Part shown: one piece after another, positions 1-11,513 of the stretch
Position numbering within the stretch: the stretch's first letter is position 1
Layout: each line of letters begins with the position of its first letter
NCBI RefSeq assembly: GCF_034702125.1
Contig: NW_026944504.1
Span: 83,501 to 147,500 of the forward strand
Reading direction: 5' to 3'
From: Engraulis encrasicolus
Taxonomy: Eukaryota > Chordata > Actinopteri > Clupeiformes > Engraulidae
Length of the DNA: 64,000 nucleotides
The notes under the pieces: model-generated
Database searches by the model: none
The model's input: only the letters and a program-made list of their open reading frames with translations
Told to the model about the DNA's origin: nothing
Position numbers and translations under genes: made by a program

Positions 1-89
1 CTGACTATTCTAACTGAATGGCCAGACGTTATGTTGGACGTGTTTAGGTTATGGTTGCTCTACAGTGCAAATATGCTGCAGGGGGCGTG

Positions 90-297
90 GCCTGGCTCTC
101 TGGTGTAGTGGTCAGAGCCCCAGTTTACTGCCCCAGAAGGTCTGGGTTCGAGTCCCGGCTGGGCAACTCTACTCCCCTTCGCTACAGTCATATAATGGTG
201 CATGCTGGGTAGTGTAGTGTTCTCCTCACCCTGGGCTTCAACTGCCACCACGGCTGTTTCCGCTTCACCATCTTCACCCAATCTGGGAGACGAAATA
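90..297 (+). mobile_element. tRNA-derived SINE (head region)
   Basis: A pol III type 2 promoter is visible: an A-box-like stretch TGGTGTAGTGG at 101-111 and a good B box GGTTCGAGTCC at 145-155, at tRNA-like spacing. The cloverleaf is not intact, and the copy runs into unrelated sequence and then a TTACA tail. This fits a SINE rather than a functional tRNA gene. The 3' boundary is approximate. Confidence 0.6.
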
Positions 298-452
298 CAT
301 GACATTACATTACATTACATTACACTACACATTACACTACAATTACATTACAATACACTACACTACAATTACATTACACTATGCTACATTACAATACACT
401 ACAATTACATTACATTACAATACATTACACTACATTACACTACACCCGACAC
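298..452. repeat. (TTACA)n-type microsatellite
   Basis: Degenerate pentanucleotide array of ATTAC/ACACT units directly after the SINE body. It probably grew from the SINE tail. The open frames over it are low complexity. The next 160 bases show no recognisable feature. Confidence 0.8.
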
Positions 453-617
453 ATAACTCCCGCCCCTTCAACACCACATTTCCCATTCCCAAAGTCACGG
501 TGATGTTAAAGTCCTGCCAGCGAGGGCGCGCTTCCCCGCGACAGTGCGACCATGCAATGAGGAACGTCAGTGAAGAAGTCCAATGCTTGCAAGCTCGCTG
601 GAACATTCAAACATTTA

Positions 618-945
618 AGAGTCACTGTGTTCGCGGGCCTGCGTGCCCGTGTGTGAATGTGTTCGCGGGCCTGCGTGCCCGTGTGTGAATGTGTGCTGTG
701 TTCGCGGGCCTGCGTGCCCGTGTGTGAATGTGTTCGCGGGCCTGCGTGCCCGTGTGTGAATGTGTGTTCGCGGGCCTGCGTGCCGTGTGTGAATGTGTTC
801 GCGGGCCTGCGTGCCCGTGTGTGAATGTGTGCTGTGTTCGCGGGCCTGCGTGCCCGTGTGTGAATGTGTGCTTGTATGCGCCTGCGTGCCCGTGTGTGAA
901 TGTGTTTGCGGGCCTGCGTGCCCGTGTGTGGATGTGTGCGTGTAT
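618..945. repeat. 33-bp GC-rich minisatellite
   Basis: About ten imperfect copies of a 25-38 bp unit built on GCGGGCCTGCGTGCCCGTGT, separated by GTGAATGTGT. Cys-rich or His-Thr-rich translations in several frames are by-products of the repeat. 946-1207 holds no recognisable feature. Confidence 0.9.
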
Positions 946-1286
946 TTGCGTGTGCTTTTTGCCAGTTTCATGTCTTCCAGTGCGTAATAAGCACCAGAAA
1001 TAAATAGCGCAAGATTCGCATAGTCTTTAAAACGTAAAACAGTGAGAAAGGAAGGTCACTGTCTCACAGGAAGAAAGAAAATAACCCTGTAACACGAGGT
1101 GAAAGCTGTGGTGAGCCTATCGCAACGGAATACAGAGGCAAATATGAGCGCCATTCAGATAGGCTACCCAGTGTATTTCAATATTTCTATAGCCTATCTG
1201 ATTGCCCCTGTGTGTGTCTGTGTGTGTGTGTGTGTGCGCGTGTGCGTGCGTGTGCGTGTGCGTGCGTGTGTGTGTGTGTGCCTCAC

Positions 1287-1420
1287 CCCTGTGTGTGTGT
1301 GATGGGCTGGAGCTGGAGGATAACCTGCGTCTTGCTGTCGGACTCTCCGTCGTCATCCTGTTCCGTTGTCTTGACGACCACCATGTCGCCCATGGACACG
1401 GTGACCTCTGTCTCCGCCAT
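1287..1420 (-). CDS. gmeb1: GMEB1 first coding exon (partial gene)
   Basis: Read on the minus strand from ATG at 1420, the exon gives 44 codons beginning MAETEVTVSMGDMVVVK and ending KTQVILQLQPITHTQ. The GD.VVV block and the KTQVILQLQP block match my recollection of the N-terminus of glucocorticoid modulatory element-binding protein 1, a SAND-domain nuclear factor. An acceptor-like TTACAG lies about 17 bases upstream of the ATG. The donor is GG/GTGAGG at 1287/1286, leaving phase 2. The last residues (T-H-T-Q) are encoded by a CA microsatellite that continues past the donor into the TG-rich tract at 1208-1280. Later exons, including the SAND domain, lie off the left edge. Linkage to rab42 supports the call. 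Confidence 0.75.
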
Positions 1421-1455
1421 GGTCCTGATGCTGATTACTGTAACCATGGTAATTA

Positions 1456-1905
1456 GAGAAGAGTAGAGTAGAGTAGAGTAGAGTAGAGTAGAGTAGAGTA
1501 GTAGAGTAGAGTAGAGTAGAGTAGAGTAGAGTAGAGTACAGTAGAGTAGAGTAGAGTAGAGTAGAGTAGAGTAAAGTAGAGTAGAGAGTAAGAGGACTAA
1601 GTAGAGTAGAGTACAGTACAGTAGAGTAGAGTACAGTACAGTAGAGTAGAGTACAGTAGAGTACAGTACAGTAGAGTATAGTAGAGTAGAGTAGAGTAGA
1701 GTAGAAGAGTAGAGTAGTAGAGTAGAGTAGAGTAGAGTAGAGTAGTAGAGTACAGTACAGTAGAGTAGAGTAGTAGAGTAGAGTAGTAGAGTAGAGTAGA
1801 GTACAGTACAGTAGAGTAGAGTAGAGTAGAGTAGAGTAGAGTAGAGTAGAGTAGAGTAGAGTAGAGTAGAGTAGAGTAGAGTAGAGTGAAGAGTAGAGTA
1901 TAATT
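1456..1905. repeat. (AGTAG)n pentanucleotide array
   Basis: About 450 bp of AGTAG/ACAGT units with occasional phase slips, beginning about 20 bases upstream of the acceptor of the gmeb1 exon (on the gene's strand). The same pentamer family reappears at 31.55-33.05 kb. Confidence 0.95.
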
Positions 1906-2284
1906 TACTATAATTTACTAATTAAGGTGTCAAGTACATGAATACAGAAGAAGACACCATGACATCACAACACACACACACAAGATTAAAACAATAAAGA
2001 AAAATATCTAAAGTGCCAAGGTGCCAAAGTCACTCTGCATAGTCCAAGGAAGAGATCCAGCGTCAAGTATCAATTGAAGAGCCAGAATCCACAAGTTGCC
2101 CTCTGGAGAGGGTCATTAATCCACAAGTTGCCCTCTGGAGAGGGTCATTAATCCACAAGTTGCCCTCTGCAATTTTTCCAGTCATAATGAATACTTATAA
2201 TTTGATGGTGGTGGTAAGTATTCATGAAAAAGGTAACATTAGTGAATGGGCAGCATGAATTCTGGAAATAAACAACTAAAAATC
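1906..2284. other. Intronic or intergenic spacer with a 32-bp triplication
   Basis: No gene seen. 2088-2165 holds about 2.5 copies of a 32-bp unit containing CCACAAGTTGCCCTCTGGAG. The rest is AT-rich single-copy-looking sequence. Confidence 0.6.
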
Positions 2285-3105
2285 TCACACAGTGTCCCTT
2301 TAAGAGGCATATGCGATCACACAGTGTCCCTTTAAGAGGCATATGCGATCGCACAGTGTCCCTTTAAGAGGCATATGCGATCACACAGTGTCCCTTTAAG
2401 AGGCATATGCGATCGCACAGTGTCCCTTTAAGAGGCATATGCGATCGCACAGTGTCCCTTTAAGAGGCATAAGTTATGCGATCACACAGTGTCCCTTTAA
2501 GAGGCATATGCGATCACACAGTGTCCCTTTAAGAGGCATAAGTTATGCGATCACACAGTGTCCCTTTAAGAGGCATAAGTTATGCGATCACACAGTGTCC
2601 CTTTAAGAGGCATAAGCGATCACACAGTGTCCCTTTAAGAGGCATAAGTTATGCGATCACACAGTGTCCCTTTAAGAGGCATAAGTTATGCGATCACACA
2701 GTGTCCCTTTAAGAGGCATCAGTTATGCGATCACACAGTGTCCCTTTAAGAGGCATAAGCGATCACACAGTGTCCCTTTAAGAGGCATAAGTTATGCGAT
2801 CACACAGTGTCCCTTTAAGAGGCATAAGCGATCACACAGTGTCCCTTTAAGAGGCATCAGTTATGCGATCACACAGTGTCCCTTTAAGAGGCATGCGATC
2901 ACACAGTGTCCCTTTAAGAGGCATATGCGATCACACAGTGTCCCTTTAAGAGGCATGCGATCACACAGTGTCCCTTTAAGAGGCATATGCGATCACACAG
3001 TGTCCCTTTAAGAGGCATATGCGATCACACAGTGTCCCTTTAAGAGGCATGCGATCACACAGTGTCCCTTTAAGAGGCATATGCGATCACACAGTGTCCC
3101 TTTAA
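2285..3105. repeat. TTAA-bearing satellite, block 1
   Basis: Tandem copies of a 32-bp unit (core CACAGTGTCCCTTTAAGAGG, then CATATGCGAT) with 30-bp variants and a 37-bp variant carrying an extra AGTTA. Units alternate GATCACACAG and GATCGCACAG. Every unit holds one TTAA. The array is cut at 3105 by a piggyBac element and resumes at 9570. Confidence 0.97.
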
Positions 3106-4040
3106 CCTCTTAACAAGAATACCATTTTAGAACGTCCGCCGGCGGACGGATTCTCACATGTAAAGTTTGCTGCTTGTGTATGCCATCCATGTTCAAAGTG
3201 CAATCGATTTATCCACTCCCCTATCTTCTACAATGTCTGAGCTGACCGCGGATAAAATCGCGTCACACCACGTCATCGGTGGGCGGACCTAGCCACGTTA
3301 GCTTAGCTGAACGATCTTCATTGACTTTACATGGGAAACGCGGTGCTCCATCAACATCAGTCTTGAAATTTGTCAAATATACAAAGTGAGCTTAAATAAC
3401 GCCACGAATGCATTCTTTACCTTTCAGTAGTCTGGAAAGTGGTCTTGGTTGTGTTGAAATGCCCAGGAAAATCGCACAGATGCGTAATCCCTTCATTACG
3501 AAAAACAGTATTTTTTCCTCATAGAAATCCAATGGCGTGTTCGCCGACACTTCCTGGTCACTGTTGCATGGTTTTGCACGCAATGTCATACATGGCCAAA
3601 CTCGTGAAGAAGTCCACTATGAAATAAAAGTGTCTTTATTTGCTTTTAACCAACTATTTCTCACTGCCGTCGGCATCTTTCATGTGTGCCCCGAGCGAAA
3701 GTTTTGTAAACAAAAATGTATGCCTGGATACTTTAGACTAAACGACAACGTAGACTAAACAACAGCTGTGTATGGCTTTCTAAACCAATAGAAAACTTTC
3801 TGATGAAAAGTTTGAGTGGTCATTTCACCCTATTGGTCCGCCGATTTGTTTTCAGGCCAGGTGCGTAATCAAGTGCGTAAAACACCTGCATAAAATGAGC
3901 TTTTTAGCTTTCGTGTCGGCTTCCACGACGCACTGCTCTCACGACTCGCACGGCTCTGCATTTGGCGTTTCATCGATTTGCGTTTCATCGGCTTGCTATT
4001 AGCGTGGTTTGACACTGCCACAGTGTGACCGTTTTGTGTC

Positions 4041-4201
4041 ATGGCAAGGAGGAAAGTGCTCAGCCTTGCGGAGGTGCACGCCGCACTGTTCGCCTCGGAG
4101 TCCGAGGAAGGAGAAGAAAGTGATGTGGGGTCCGGGGCTGCCAGCTACGACTCCGCGGAGGAGGATGCCTTTGAGGATGGCTTTGATGTCATCCTCGATA
4201 A
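4041..4201 (+). CDS. piggyBac transposase exon 1
   Basis: ATG at 4041 opens 53 codons plus two bases. It starts MARRKVLSLAEVHAALFAS and runs into a strongly acidic, Ser-rich stretch, as is usual at piggyBac/PGBD N-termini. It ends GATAA/GTAAGT, a near-ideal donor at 4202. Joining to the acceptor CTACAG at 6246 keeps the frame (AA + C gives Asn). That frame match is the main support for this exon. Confidence 0.8.
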
Positions 4202-4434
4202 GTAAGTGAAATTATTCTTATCAGTTTGTACAATAATAGCGATTTAGAACATTTGAAGCAATTTGTTTACATGCCTAGAAATACTGTGGACTGTGTAAGA
4301 AATACTCGTGTCGCATGCAGTGAAATTATATTGAAGAGTACAAAGTAAGGTCCAAACTTCAACTCAATTTATTGATGAGAATCTGTCCAGTATAATGTGT
4401 AGGGCCTACTTTGTATATGAAATATACATGTAGT

Positions 4435-5966
4435 CAGGCGCGGAGTGGCCATCGGGAGATCGGGGACTTGTCCCGGTGGGCCGCGGCCGCGAAATATATT
4501 TCAGCGGCCGCATTATGTTCTCAGCCGGCCCCACAGTGCTTGACCACATTATGTTCTCAGCCGGCCCCAAAGTGTTAGTGCGATATAGCAAAGATTAACT
4601 AACTCCAATTCACTACTTAGTTGTAAGTCATTGACTCACCACTATATATACCGTCTACCCGACCGCAATACCTCAGTGACGGTGTCAAACAGTAATTTGG
4701 CCACACCCCTTCTCTACTGATAATGTTCATACACCGTAGATCGCGGATGTTTACTAGATCTTAGTAACATAGTTTCGTTTTCAGTATTTCAAGAACCTGT
4801 GATATTTATATTGGTTACCAAGGAATGGAAATATTAGTAAGTTGTTATTTATTTTCCGATTTCCACATGACTGTTACAGTTTACAGTCTGCCACTCCAGA
4901 TTCACTTGTTCTGTGGTTATTGACTTGGGTTACGAACAGACTCCACCAAGTGGTAAGGAGGTGAACTGCAGCTAAGCAGGAAAACACGTTGTACATGTTT
5001 TGATGGCATTGGTTTGTTAGAACTAGCGGTAGGCCTATATCTCCTTACAGTATAATGTATATCATACATATATTTATATGTGGCACATTTAGGATGTAGC
5101 CTATGTAATGTCTGAAGAAATGGAACAAAATAATTACCACAAATTCTGATGTGAGCAGTGCTGGGTGTGTAGCCTAAACTGTGGATTAAAATGTAATTGC
5201 AAGAAGCAAAGACATTTGCTGCGATGAAGAAAGCGTTTTAAGGTAGGCCTACACCGTTTGGTTATACATTTTGTTGACTTATGGTTGTGCTTTGAAGTAG
5301 CTAGGTTTGGCTTATTTGCTGCATGGTGGGTTTATTGCACAATGTAGACAGACTTTTTGTAAGCTATAGGCTACTATATGTTTTGTAAGCCTACTCTTCT
5401 AAAAATCCCCACACTCAAAACTTTGTGCCCATGCTAATCCTGTCTTCCTTAAACGATATTTCAATTTCAAACTGTCAAAATGACAGTGGAGTGCACATTT
5501 CCATGGAACAGTAGCGTGATGTAGCCTAACCTAGTAGGCCTATGAATGCTTTGGACTGTGATGATGGCTCCAGTGGTGTAGTCTACTTTTTGAAGTGGGT
5601 ATACTGTATATTTGAGCATTTTTTGATGTGTACTATGTATATATTTGTGCTATTGTAAATAATGGATCAAACAATTTTAAGTGGGTATACTGTAATCCCT
5701 GAAATTTTGAAATGGGTGTGTATAATACTTCGTTTTACGACTACACCACTGGCTGTGCATTTCATCAAGGTGTAGGCTAAATTCTCCAATTCAGGTTGAT
5801 ATTTTGACAACACTAATGTTCACATGTAGTACGACTGCAGATTTCGTGGCTTTTGTCTTTTTGGTTAGGAAACCATGTTGTTCGCTTTGTTTTTGTTTTT
5901 TTTTAAAAAGCGGGCCGCCAAGGGGAAAATTCTCCCGGTGGGAAAAGGTGGGCCACTCCGCCCCTG
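4435..5966 (-). mobile_element. hAT element nested in the transposase intron
   Basis: Terminal repeats CAGGCGCGGAGTGGCC and GGCCACTCCGCCCCTG are flanked by a perfect 8-bp duplication CATGTAGT (4427-4434, 5967-5974), as for hAT insertions. It is 1532 bp with no intact transposase frame, so non-autonomous. A second copy of the family lies in the opposite orientation at 41875-43353. The strand given is arbitrary. Confidence 0.9.
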
Positions 5967-6096
5967 CATGTAGTATGCATGGAAATTACAGTGAAGAGTA
6001 AATTGACCTGCTGACAAAGAGATTGTGCAGTGCAATACAATACAGTACAGTGCAGTGTATATTTAGTAGGTTACTTTAGGTTCATGATATGCTGAT

Positions 6097-6100
<4 letters not shown>

Positions 6101-6135
<35 letters not shown>
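6101..6135. repeat. (CA)n microsatellite
   Basis: About 17 CA units in the piggyBac intron, upstream of the exon 2 acceptor. Confidence 0.9.
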
Positions 6136-6140
<5 letters not shown>

Positions 6141-6246
6141 TAACTAGTGGAAAATGCAACAAATTGTAAATATAATATAGTATAATGTAATGTAATGTAA
6201 TATAATATTGTAGTAAAAAATACAATATTCATTTTTGTTCCTACAG

Positions 6247-8242
6247 CGCTGAGGTGCGGGCCAGCCATGTCCCGCTGTCACCACCAGCAGCGAGAGCCAG
6301 CCCTGTCCCGCTGTCACCACCAGCCCCCCCCAGTGACCCCTTGGAAGGGCCCTCATCGCTGCATGCTCCCCCAGCAGTGGGACGCAAGACCTGCACTCCA
6401 GCCCCATCAGCCAGTGCAAGGAGACCTCAGCGCCAACCTCAGCGACATACCAGGGCGATGACACGCCACACAGCGCCCACTTGCCACACAGCGCCCACTT
6501 GCCACACAGCTCCCACGCGCCGCACAGCGCCCACTCCCCGCACAGCGCCCACGCGCCGCACAGCTCCCACGCGCCACACAGCTCCCACCCCATCCACATG
6601 CCCTGCAGGTGAGGAGGAGGAGGAGGAGGAGGAGGAGGAGCAGTGGCACTACAAGACAGAGGAGGATGTGGAGCCTCCACCACTCCGCTTCAGGCCGAAG
6701 AGGACACCTGGTGTGCAGCTGGACCCTCGGGAAGACTACACTCCAACTGAACTCTTCCAGTTGTTCTTCTCCAAGGAAGTTGTGCGCACCCTGTGCACCA
6801 ACACCAACCGCCATGTAGCCAAGAGGAAGGCAGCAGGCTACAAGCGGATGTGGAGAGATGTGGTCCCGGACGAAATCATGCACTTCATCAGCCTCGTCAT
6901 ATACAAGGGCCTGGTGAAGACCCATGAAGCGCGGGACATGTGGAGGAAGGGGCGCCTCTACAACTTTGCCTTTCCAAAATCAGTGATGGCAGGGTACCGC
7001 TATGATGCTATAAAAGCTCTTCTCCATATGAGCGACCCTGCAGACGACGCCATTAATGACCAGCTCCGGGGACAACCTGGCCACGATGGTCTGTGTCGCC
7101 TGAGGCCTCTGCTGGACCAGCTGCTGACTGCCTGCAAGACCTACTATCATCCTCGGAAGAACGTGTCCGTCGACGAGAGGATGGTCGCAAGTAAGTCGAG
7201 GATCCATTTGAAAATGTATATGAAGGACAAGCCAACGAAGTGGGGCTACAAGTTATTTGTCTTGGCTGATAGCTCCAATGGCTACACTTGTGATTTTGCC
7301 ATATATGAGGGCAAAGCAAAGGCACCATCTGGCCAGGGCCTGAGCTTTGACTCTGTGGTGAACCTCATGCGTGTGGCCTATCTTGGCACTGGCTACGCTG
7401 TGTATGTAGACAACTTCTACACCAGTGCCAAGCTGTTCCTCCACCTCCGCAGCATTGGCTTCAGCGCCTGTGGCACCATCCGTGAGACGAGGATTGGCTT
7501 CCCACGCACCACAACCAATGCCCTGCCACGGAATGCTGCACGGGGGGACATGAGGTGGCTAAGGAGTGGACCCCTGCTCTTCGTGAAATGGAAGGACACC
7601 CGTGATGTCACCATGTGCTCCACCATGCACAAGGCCTATGCGCAGAACACAAGTGCACGGCGGGTCAAGGATCCCCGCACAGGTGTCTGGTCCGTGCAGC
7701 GCATCCCAATCCCGGAGCCGGTCCTCGCCTACAACAAGCACATGGGGGGGGTGGACCTCTCGGATGCGTTGATAAAGTACTTCACCGTCTCCCAGAAGAC
7801 CAGACGGTGGTACTTCAAGCTGTTCCTGCACTTTGTCGACATCGCAGTGGTCAACAGCTTCCTCCTCCACAAGGAGATGTCGGTGGCCCGCAGGGAGAAG
7901 CCCCTCACCCAGAAGGCCTACAGGGAGCTGCTGTGCTGTGAGCTGGCTGATGTGGGGCAGGAGCAGCCACGTGCACCGGGAGAGGCTTCCGCTGAAGCCA
8001 GTGGTGGGGCTTCACCCTCCGCATCCTCTTCGTCTGCAGAGGAAAGGCCACAGGGGTGCTTCCCGGTGACTGTTGTGACACCGTCTTCTGATGCCAGGCA
8101 GAAGGCAAGTGCGGGAAGGAAGCGTTGTGTTCTGTGCAAGAACAGGACCATGTACATGTGCAGGTCTTGCAGGGTGCCACTCTGCATCATTGTGGACAGA
8201 CTGTGCTTTACAGAGTGGCATGACATGCAGGGTGCACAGTGA
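6247..8242 (+). CDS. piggyBac transposase exon 2 (PGBD4-like, DDD intact)
   Basis: With exon 1 it encodes about 718 residues. It opens with a Pro/Thr/His-rich repetitive linker and a poly-Glu run, then the DDE_Tnp_1_7 domain. The three catalytic aspartates are visible in SVDERMV (near 7170), YVDNFYTS (near 7405) and GGVDLSD (near 7750). The C-terminus carries the Cys-rich zinc-binding domain typical of piggyBac (C..C...M.MC..C...LC, ending TEWH). There is no stop or frameshift. The enzyme would cut and paste DNA at TTAA sites, matching the observed target duplication. The start is taken through splicing because no good ATG opens this exon. Confidence 0.93.
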
Positions 8243-8537
8243 GAGAGGGACTCACATTTTTTGTAAATAGTTGTAAATAGTTTTTTGTTCCAGTTCCGTT
8301 TCAGTTCTCCATTTTTGCCTCCTAAAACCCAACCCCACGTCCCCGTCGTAGGAGGTGGTAACAGCACAAGTATGAAGGTAATAGTGCTGGCAAACGGGGC
8401 TCTGGTATGGACAGTTGCTTTCTTTAGCTTGGACTCACTGACAACTGCAAAAGTACTAGGTGTTGTGTGTTTTTTTTTGTTTTTTTTTTACTTTTTTTTA
8501 AAAATTTGGTCTTCTGAAATGTATATTTTATGACCCA

Positions 8538-8543
8538 AATAAA
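8538..8543 (+). promoter_or_regulatory. Polyadenylation signal AATAAA of the piggyBac gene
   Basis: AATAAA about 295 bases after the transposase stop. Further AATAAA hexamers occur in the duplicated downstream blocks (near 8850 and 9406). Confidence 0.6.
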
Positions 8544-8577
8544 CATTACATGTGAATGGTTGTCTTGTTCAATGTCT

Positions 8578-9470
8578 TTTTATTTTGGAGAGGTTGGAGA
8601 GGTTCTGTGCCCTTTTTGGAGACGCCTATTGTACCCAATACAAATAGCTGTATAAAACCAGTCTAATTTCATGTATACACTTCAAAATGTGTTTGGTACT
8701 TCCCAAGACCATGTAGAACAAGAAAAAAAAATAATGTGACCTTAGATGTTTACTCCTCAGCCTTGGACACACTGACAACTACAAAAGTACTAGGCGTTTT
8801 TTCCATATTTTTCTTTGTTTGGTCATCTGAAAAGGACATTTTCTGACACAAATAAACAGCTACATGTGAATGGTTGTCTTTGCCAATGTCTATTCTTCAA
8901 TTTAAGCCCTCATTGACACATGTGTGACATGTACAAGATGATATAATTAATGATGATCTGCATGATGAGAACAAATATTCCTATGGGACAATACAGAATC
9001 TAACCTAGCCTAGCACTGTGCAGAAATATTGAAAATAATGCGCATAAAATGCAGAGAGTGGATTTATTTGTTGTCACAACATAAAAAAGAACCACAAAAT
9101 GACAGTTTTTGGAAGTTGCCTTTCTTTTTATTTTGGAGAGGTTGGAGAGGTTCTGGGCCCTTTTTGGAGACGCCTATTGTACCCAATACAAATAGCTGTA
9201 TAAAACCAGTCTAATTTCATGTATACACTTCAAAATTTGTTTGGTACTTCCCAAGACCATGTAGAACAAGAAAAAAATTAGTGTGACCTTAGATGTTTAC
9301 TCCTCAGCCTTGGACACACGGACAACTACAAAAGTACTAGGCGTTTTTTCCATTTTTTCAATTTTTTTCTTTGTTTGGTCATCTGAAAAGGACATTTTCT
9401 GACACAAATAAACAGCTACATGTGAATGGTTGTCTTTGCCAATGTCTATTCTTCAAAATAAGCCATCATG
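8578..9470 (+). repeat. 549-bp tandem duplication in the piggyBac 3' region
   Basis: The block starting TTTTATTTTGGAGAGGTTGG at 8578 recurs at about 9127 with few differences. Each copy ends in an AATAAA-containing segment. It is non-coding and inside the element's 3' end. Confidence 0.85.
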
Positions 9471-9569
9471 GACCCATGTGTGACACCTACAGCCTGATAT
9501 AATTACTGCTGAATGCTGTGTCCACAAAACGTCTCCAAATTCAGCAAAATTGCCTTCTGCGTTAAGAGG

Positions 9570-9642
9570 TTAAGAGGCATATGCGATCACACAGTGTCCC
9601 TTTAAGAGGCATCAGTTATGCGATCACACAGTGTCCCTTTAA
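9570..9642. repeat. TTAA satellite, block 2
   Basis: Two units between the piggyBac and the palindromic element. The first four bases are the piggyBac target duplication and the last four that of the next element. Confidence 0.95.
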
Positions 9643-10631
9643 AGGGGTAGTCCGGTGTGAAATGGTTTACGTTGTGTCAATATGTGATGCTGAGCGCTGA
9701 CGTTTGCCTCATACCTCGCATCCAAAGGTCCCCTGCATTCCGAAATCCGAGTGGTAGGCGGACCCCGCGAGCTAGGTGAAATGCAGCTTCTGTTGGGAGG
9801 TCGTGGCACCTAGGTTAGCCATGGAGCTAAATCTTTACTTTACACCCATTTACGAGGCTCAAAGTTGCAAAAATGTTGATCCCGTAGTGTCGGGTGGTTG
9901 TTGACATGTAAATCCAGGCACTGAGAAGTTTGATAGTGCACCGTTGTTTTAACTACAATTACGTTTTTGAAGGCTGCGCCTCGGAGGACTCTGCCGGGCG
10001 CCGCCATCTTTTTTTCTAGTCGCGTCGAAACAATAGGTCATGTGACACATCACGTGGTTATTGGACTGCAGTCGGAGACCGTCTAAAACTTCAGCTTCAG
10101 CTTCAGCGACAAAATATTACAGTACTTATAGGTTTGGTTTGTTTTTTTTATATATACAATGGGTGTTTTGTCGCTGAAGCTGAAGTTTTAGCCGGTCTCC
10201 GACTGCAGTCCAATAACCACGTGATGTGTCACATGACCTATTGTTTCGACGCGACTAGAAAAAAAGATGGCGGCGCCCGGCAGAGTCCTCCGAGGCGCAG
10301 CCTTCAAAAACGTAATTGTAGTTAAAACAACGGTGCACTATCAAACTTCTCAGTGCCTGGATTTACATGTCAACAACCACCCGACACTACGGGATCAACA
10401 TTTTTGCAACTTTGAGCCTCGTAAATGGGTGTAAAGTAAAGATTTAGCCCCATGGCTAACCCAGGTGCCACGACCTCCCAACAGAAGCTGCATTTCACCT
10501 AGCTCGCGGGGTCCGCCTACCACTCGGATTTCGGAATGCAGGGGACCTTTGGATGCGAGGTATGAGGCAAACGTCAGCGCTCAGCATCACATATTGACAC
10601 AACGTAAACCATTTCACACCGGACTACCCCT
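9643..10631. mobile_element. Long palindromic TTAA element (989 bp)
   Basis: Starts AGGGGTAGTCCGGTGTGAAA and ends with its reverse complement, flanked by TTAA at 9639-9642 and 10632-10635. The two arms, about 470 bp each, are almost perfect inverted copies around a centre near 10115-10165. It has no transposase, so it is a piggyBac-type MITE mobilised in trans. Each arm contains AAGATGGCGGCG (YY1-like). A transcript would fold into one long hairpin. Confidence 0.92.
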
Positions 10632-11312
10632 TTAAGAGGCATAAGTTATGCGATCACACAGTGTCCCTTTAAGAGGCATATGAGATCACACAGTGTCCCT
10701 TTAAGAGGCATATGCGATCACACAGTGTCCCTTTAAGAGGCATATGCGATCGCACAGTGTCCCTTTAAGAGGCATATGCGATCGCACAGTGTCCCTTTAA
10801 GAGGCATATGCGATCACACAGTGTCCCTTTAAGAGGCATATGCGATCGCACAGTGTCCCTTTAAGAGGCATATGCGATCACACAGTGTCCCTTTAAGAGG
10901 CATATGCGATCACACAGTGTCCCTTTAAGAGGCATATGCGATCACACAGTGTCCCTTTAAGAGGCATATGCGATCGCACAGTGTCCCTTTAAGAGGCATA
11001 TGCGATCGCACAGTGTCCCTTTAAGAGGCATATGCGATCGCACAGTGTCCCTTTAAGAGGCATAAGTTATGCGATCACACAGTGTCCCTTTAAGAGGCAT
11101 ATGCGATCACACAGTGTCCCTTTAAGAGGCATATGCGATCACACAGTGTCCCTTTAAGAGGCATATGCGATCGCACAGTGTCCCTTTAAGAGGCATATGC
11201 GATCGCACAGTGTCCCTTTAAGAGGCATAAGTTATGCGATCACACAGTGTCCCTTTAAGAGGCATATGCGATCACACAGTGTCCCTTTAAGAGGCATATG
11301 CGATCACACAGC
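10632..11312. repeat. TTAA satellite, block 3
   Basis: Mixed 32-bp and 37-bp units identical in type to block 1. Confidence 0.95.
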
Positions 11313-11513
11313 GGGTCTTTCTCAAATGCAAGGCCAGTGTCCTTCCAAGTGTATCAGCCTAATTAGTCACGCCCAGTGATTGGATACTTTTTGGTGAACT
11401 CTACAGAATATCCAATCACTGGGTATGACTGATAAAGGGTATCCAATCACTGGGCATGCCTAATTAGGCTGATACACTTGGAAGGACACTGGCCTTGCAT
11501 TTGAGAAAGACCC
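11313..11513. mobile_element. Foldback element inside the satellite
   Basis: Arms begin GGGTCTTTCTCAAATGCAAG and end with the complement, about 85 bp each with few mismatches. Inner parts share AGTGTATCAGCCTAATTAGT and CCCAGTGATTGGATAC with the foldback at 48939-49104, defining a family. No clear target duplication could be fixed. Confidence 0.8.

Larger units (their letters stand above)
3106..9569 (+). mobile_element. Complete piggyBac transposon (6.46 kb)
   Basis: The element starts CCTCTTAAC at 3106 and ends GTTAAGAGG at 9569, a perfect 9-bp terminal inverted repeat. It is flanked by TTAA at 3102-3105 and 9570-9573, which is the target-site duplication diagnostic for piggyBac. The flanking satellite units rejoin exactly when the element and one TTAA are removed. 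It contains a two-exon transposase gene and a 1.5-kb hAT element in the intron. A 14-bp perfect palindrome (GTCCGCCGGCGGAC) lies at about 3134-3147 near the left end. Intact ends and an uninterrupted reading frame suggest recent, possibly continuing, activity. Confidence 0.93.

Noticed and set aside
90..175. Functional tRNA gene
   Set aside because: A and B boxes are present but the acceptor and anticodon arms do not pair properly. Better explained as a SINE.
6144..6925. Minus-strand frames of 172-179 codons opposite the piggyBac gene
   Set aside because: Shadows of the repetitive Pro/Thr-rich and poly-Glu coding region of the transposase.
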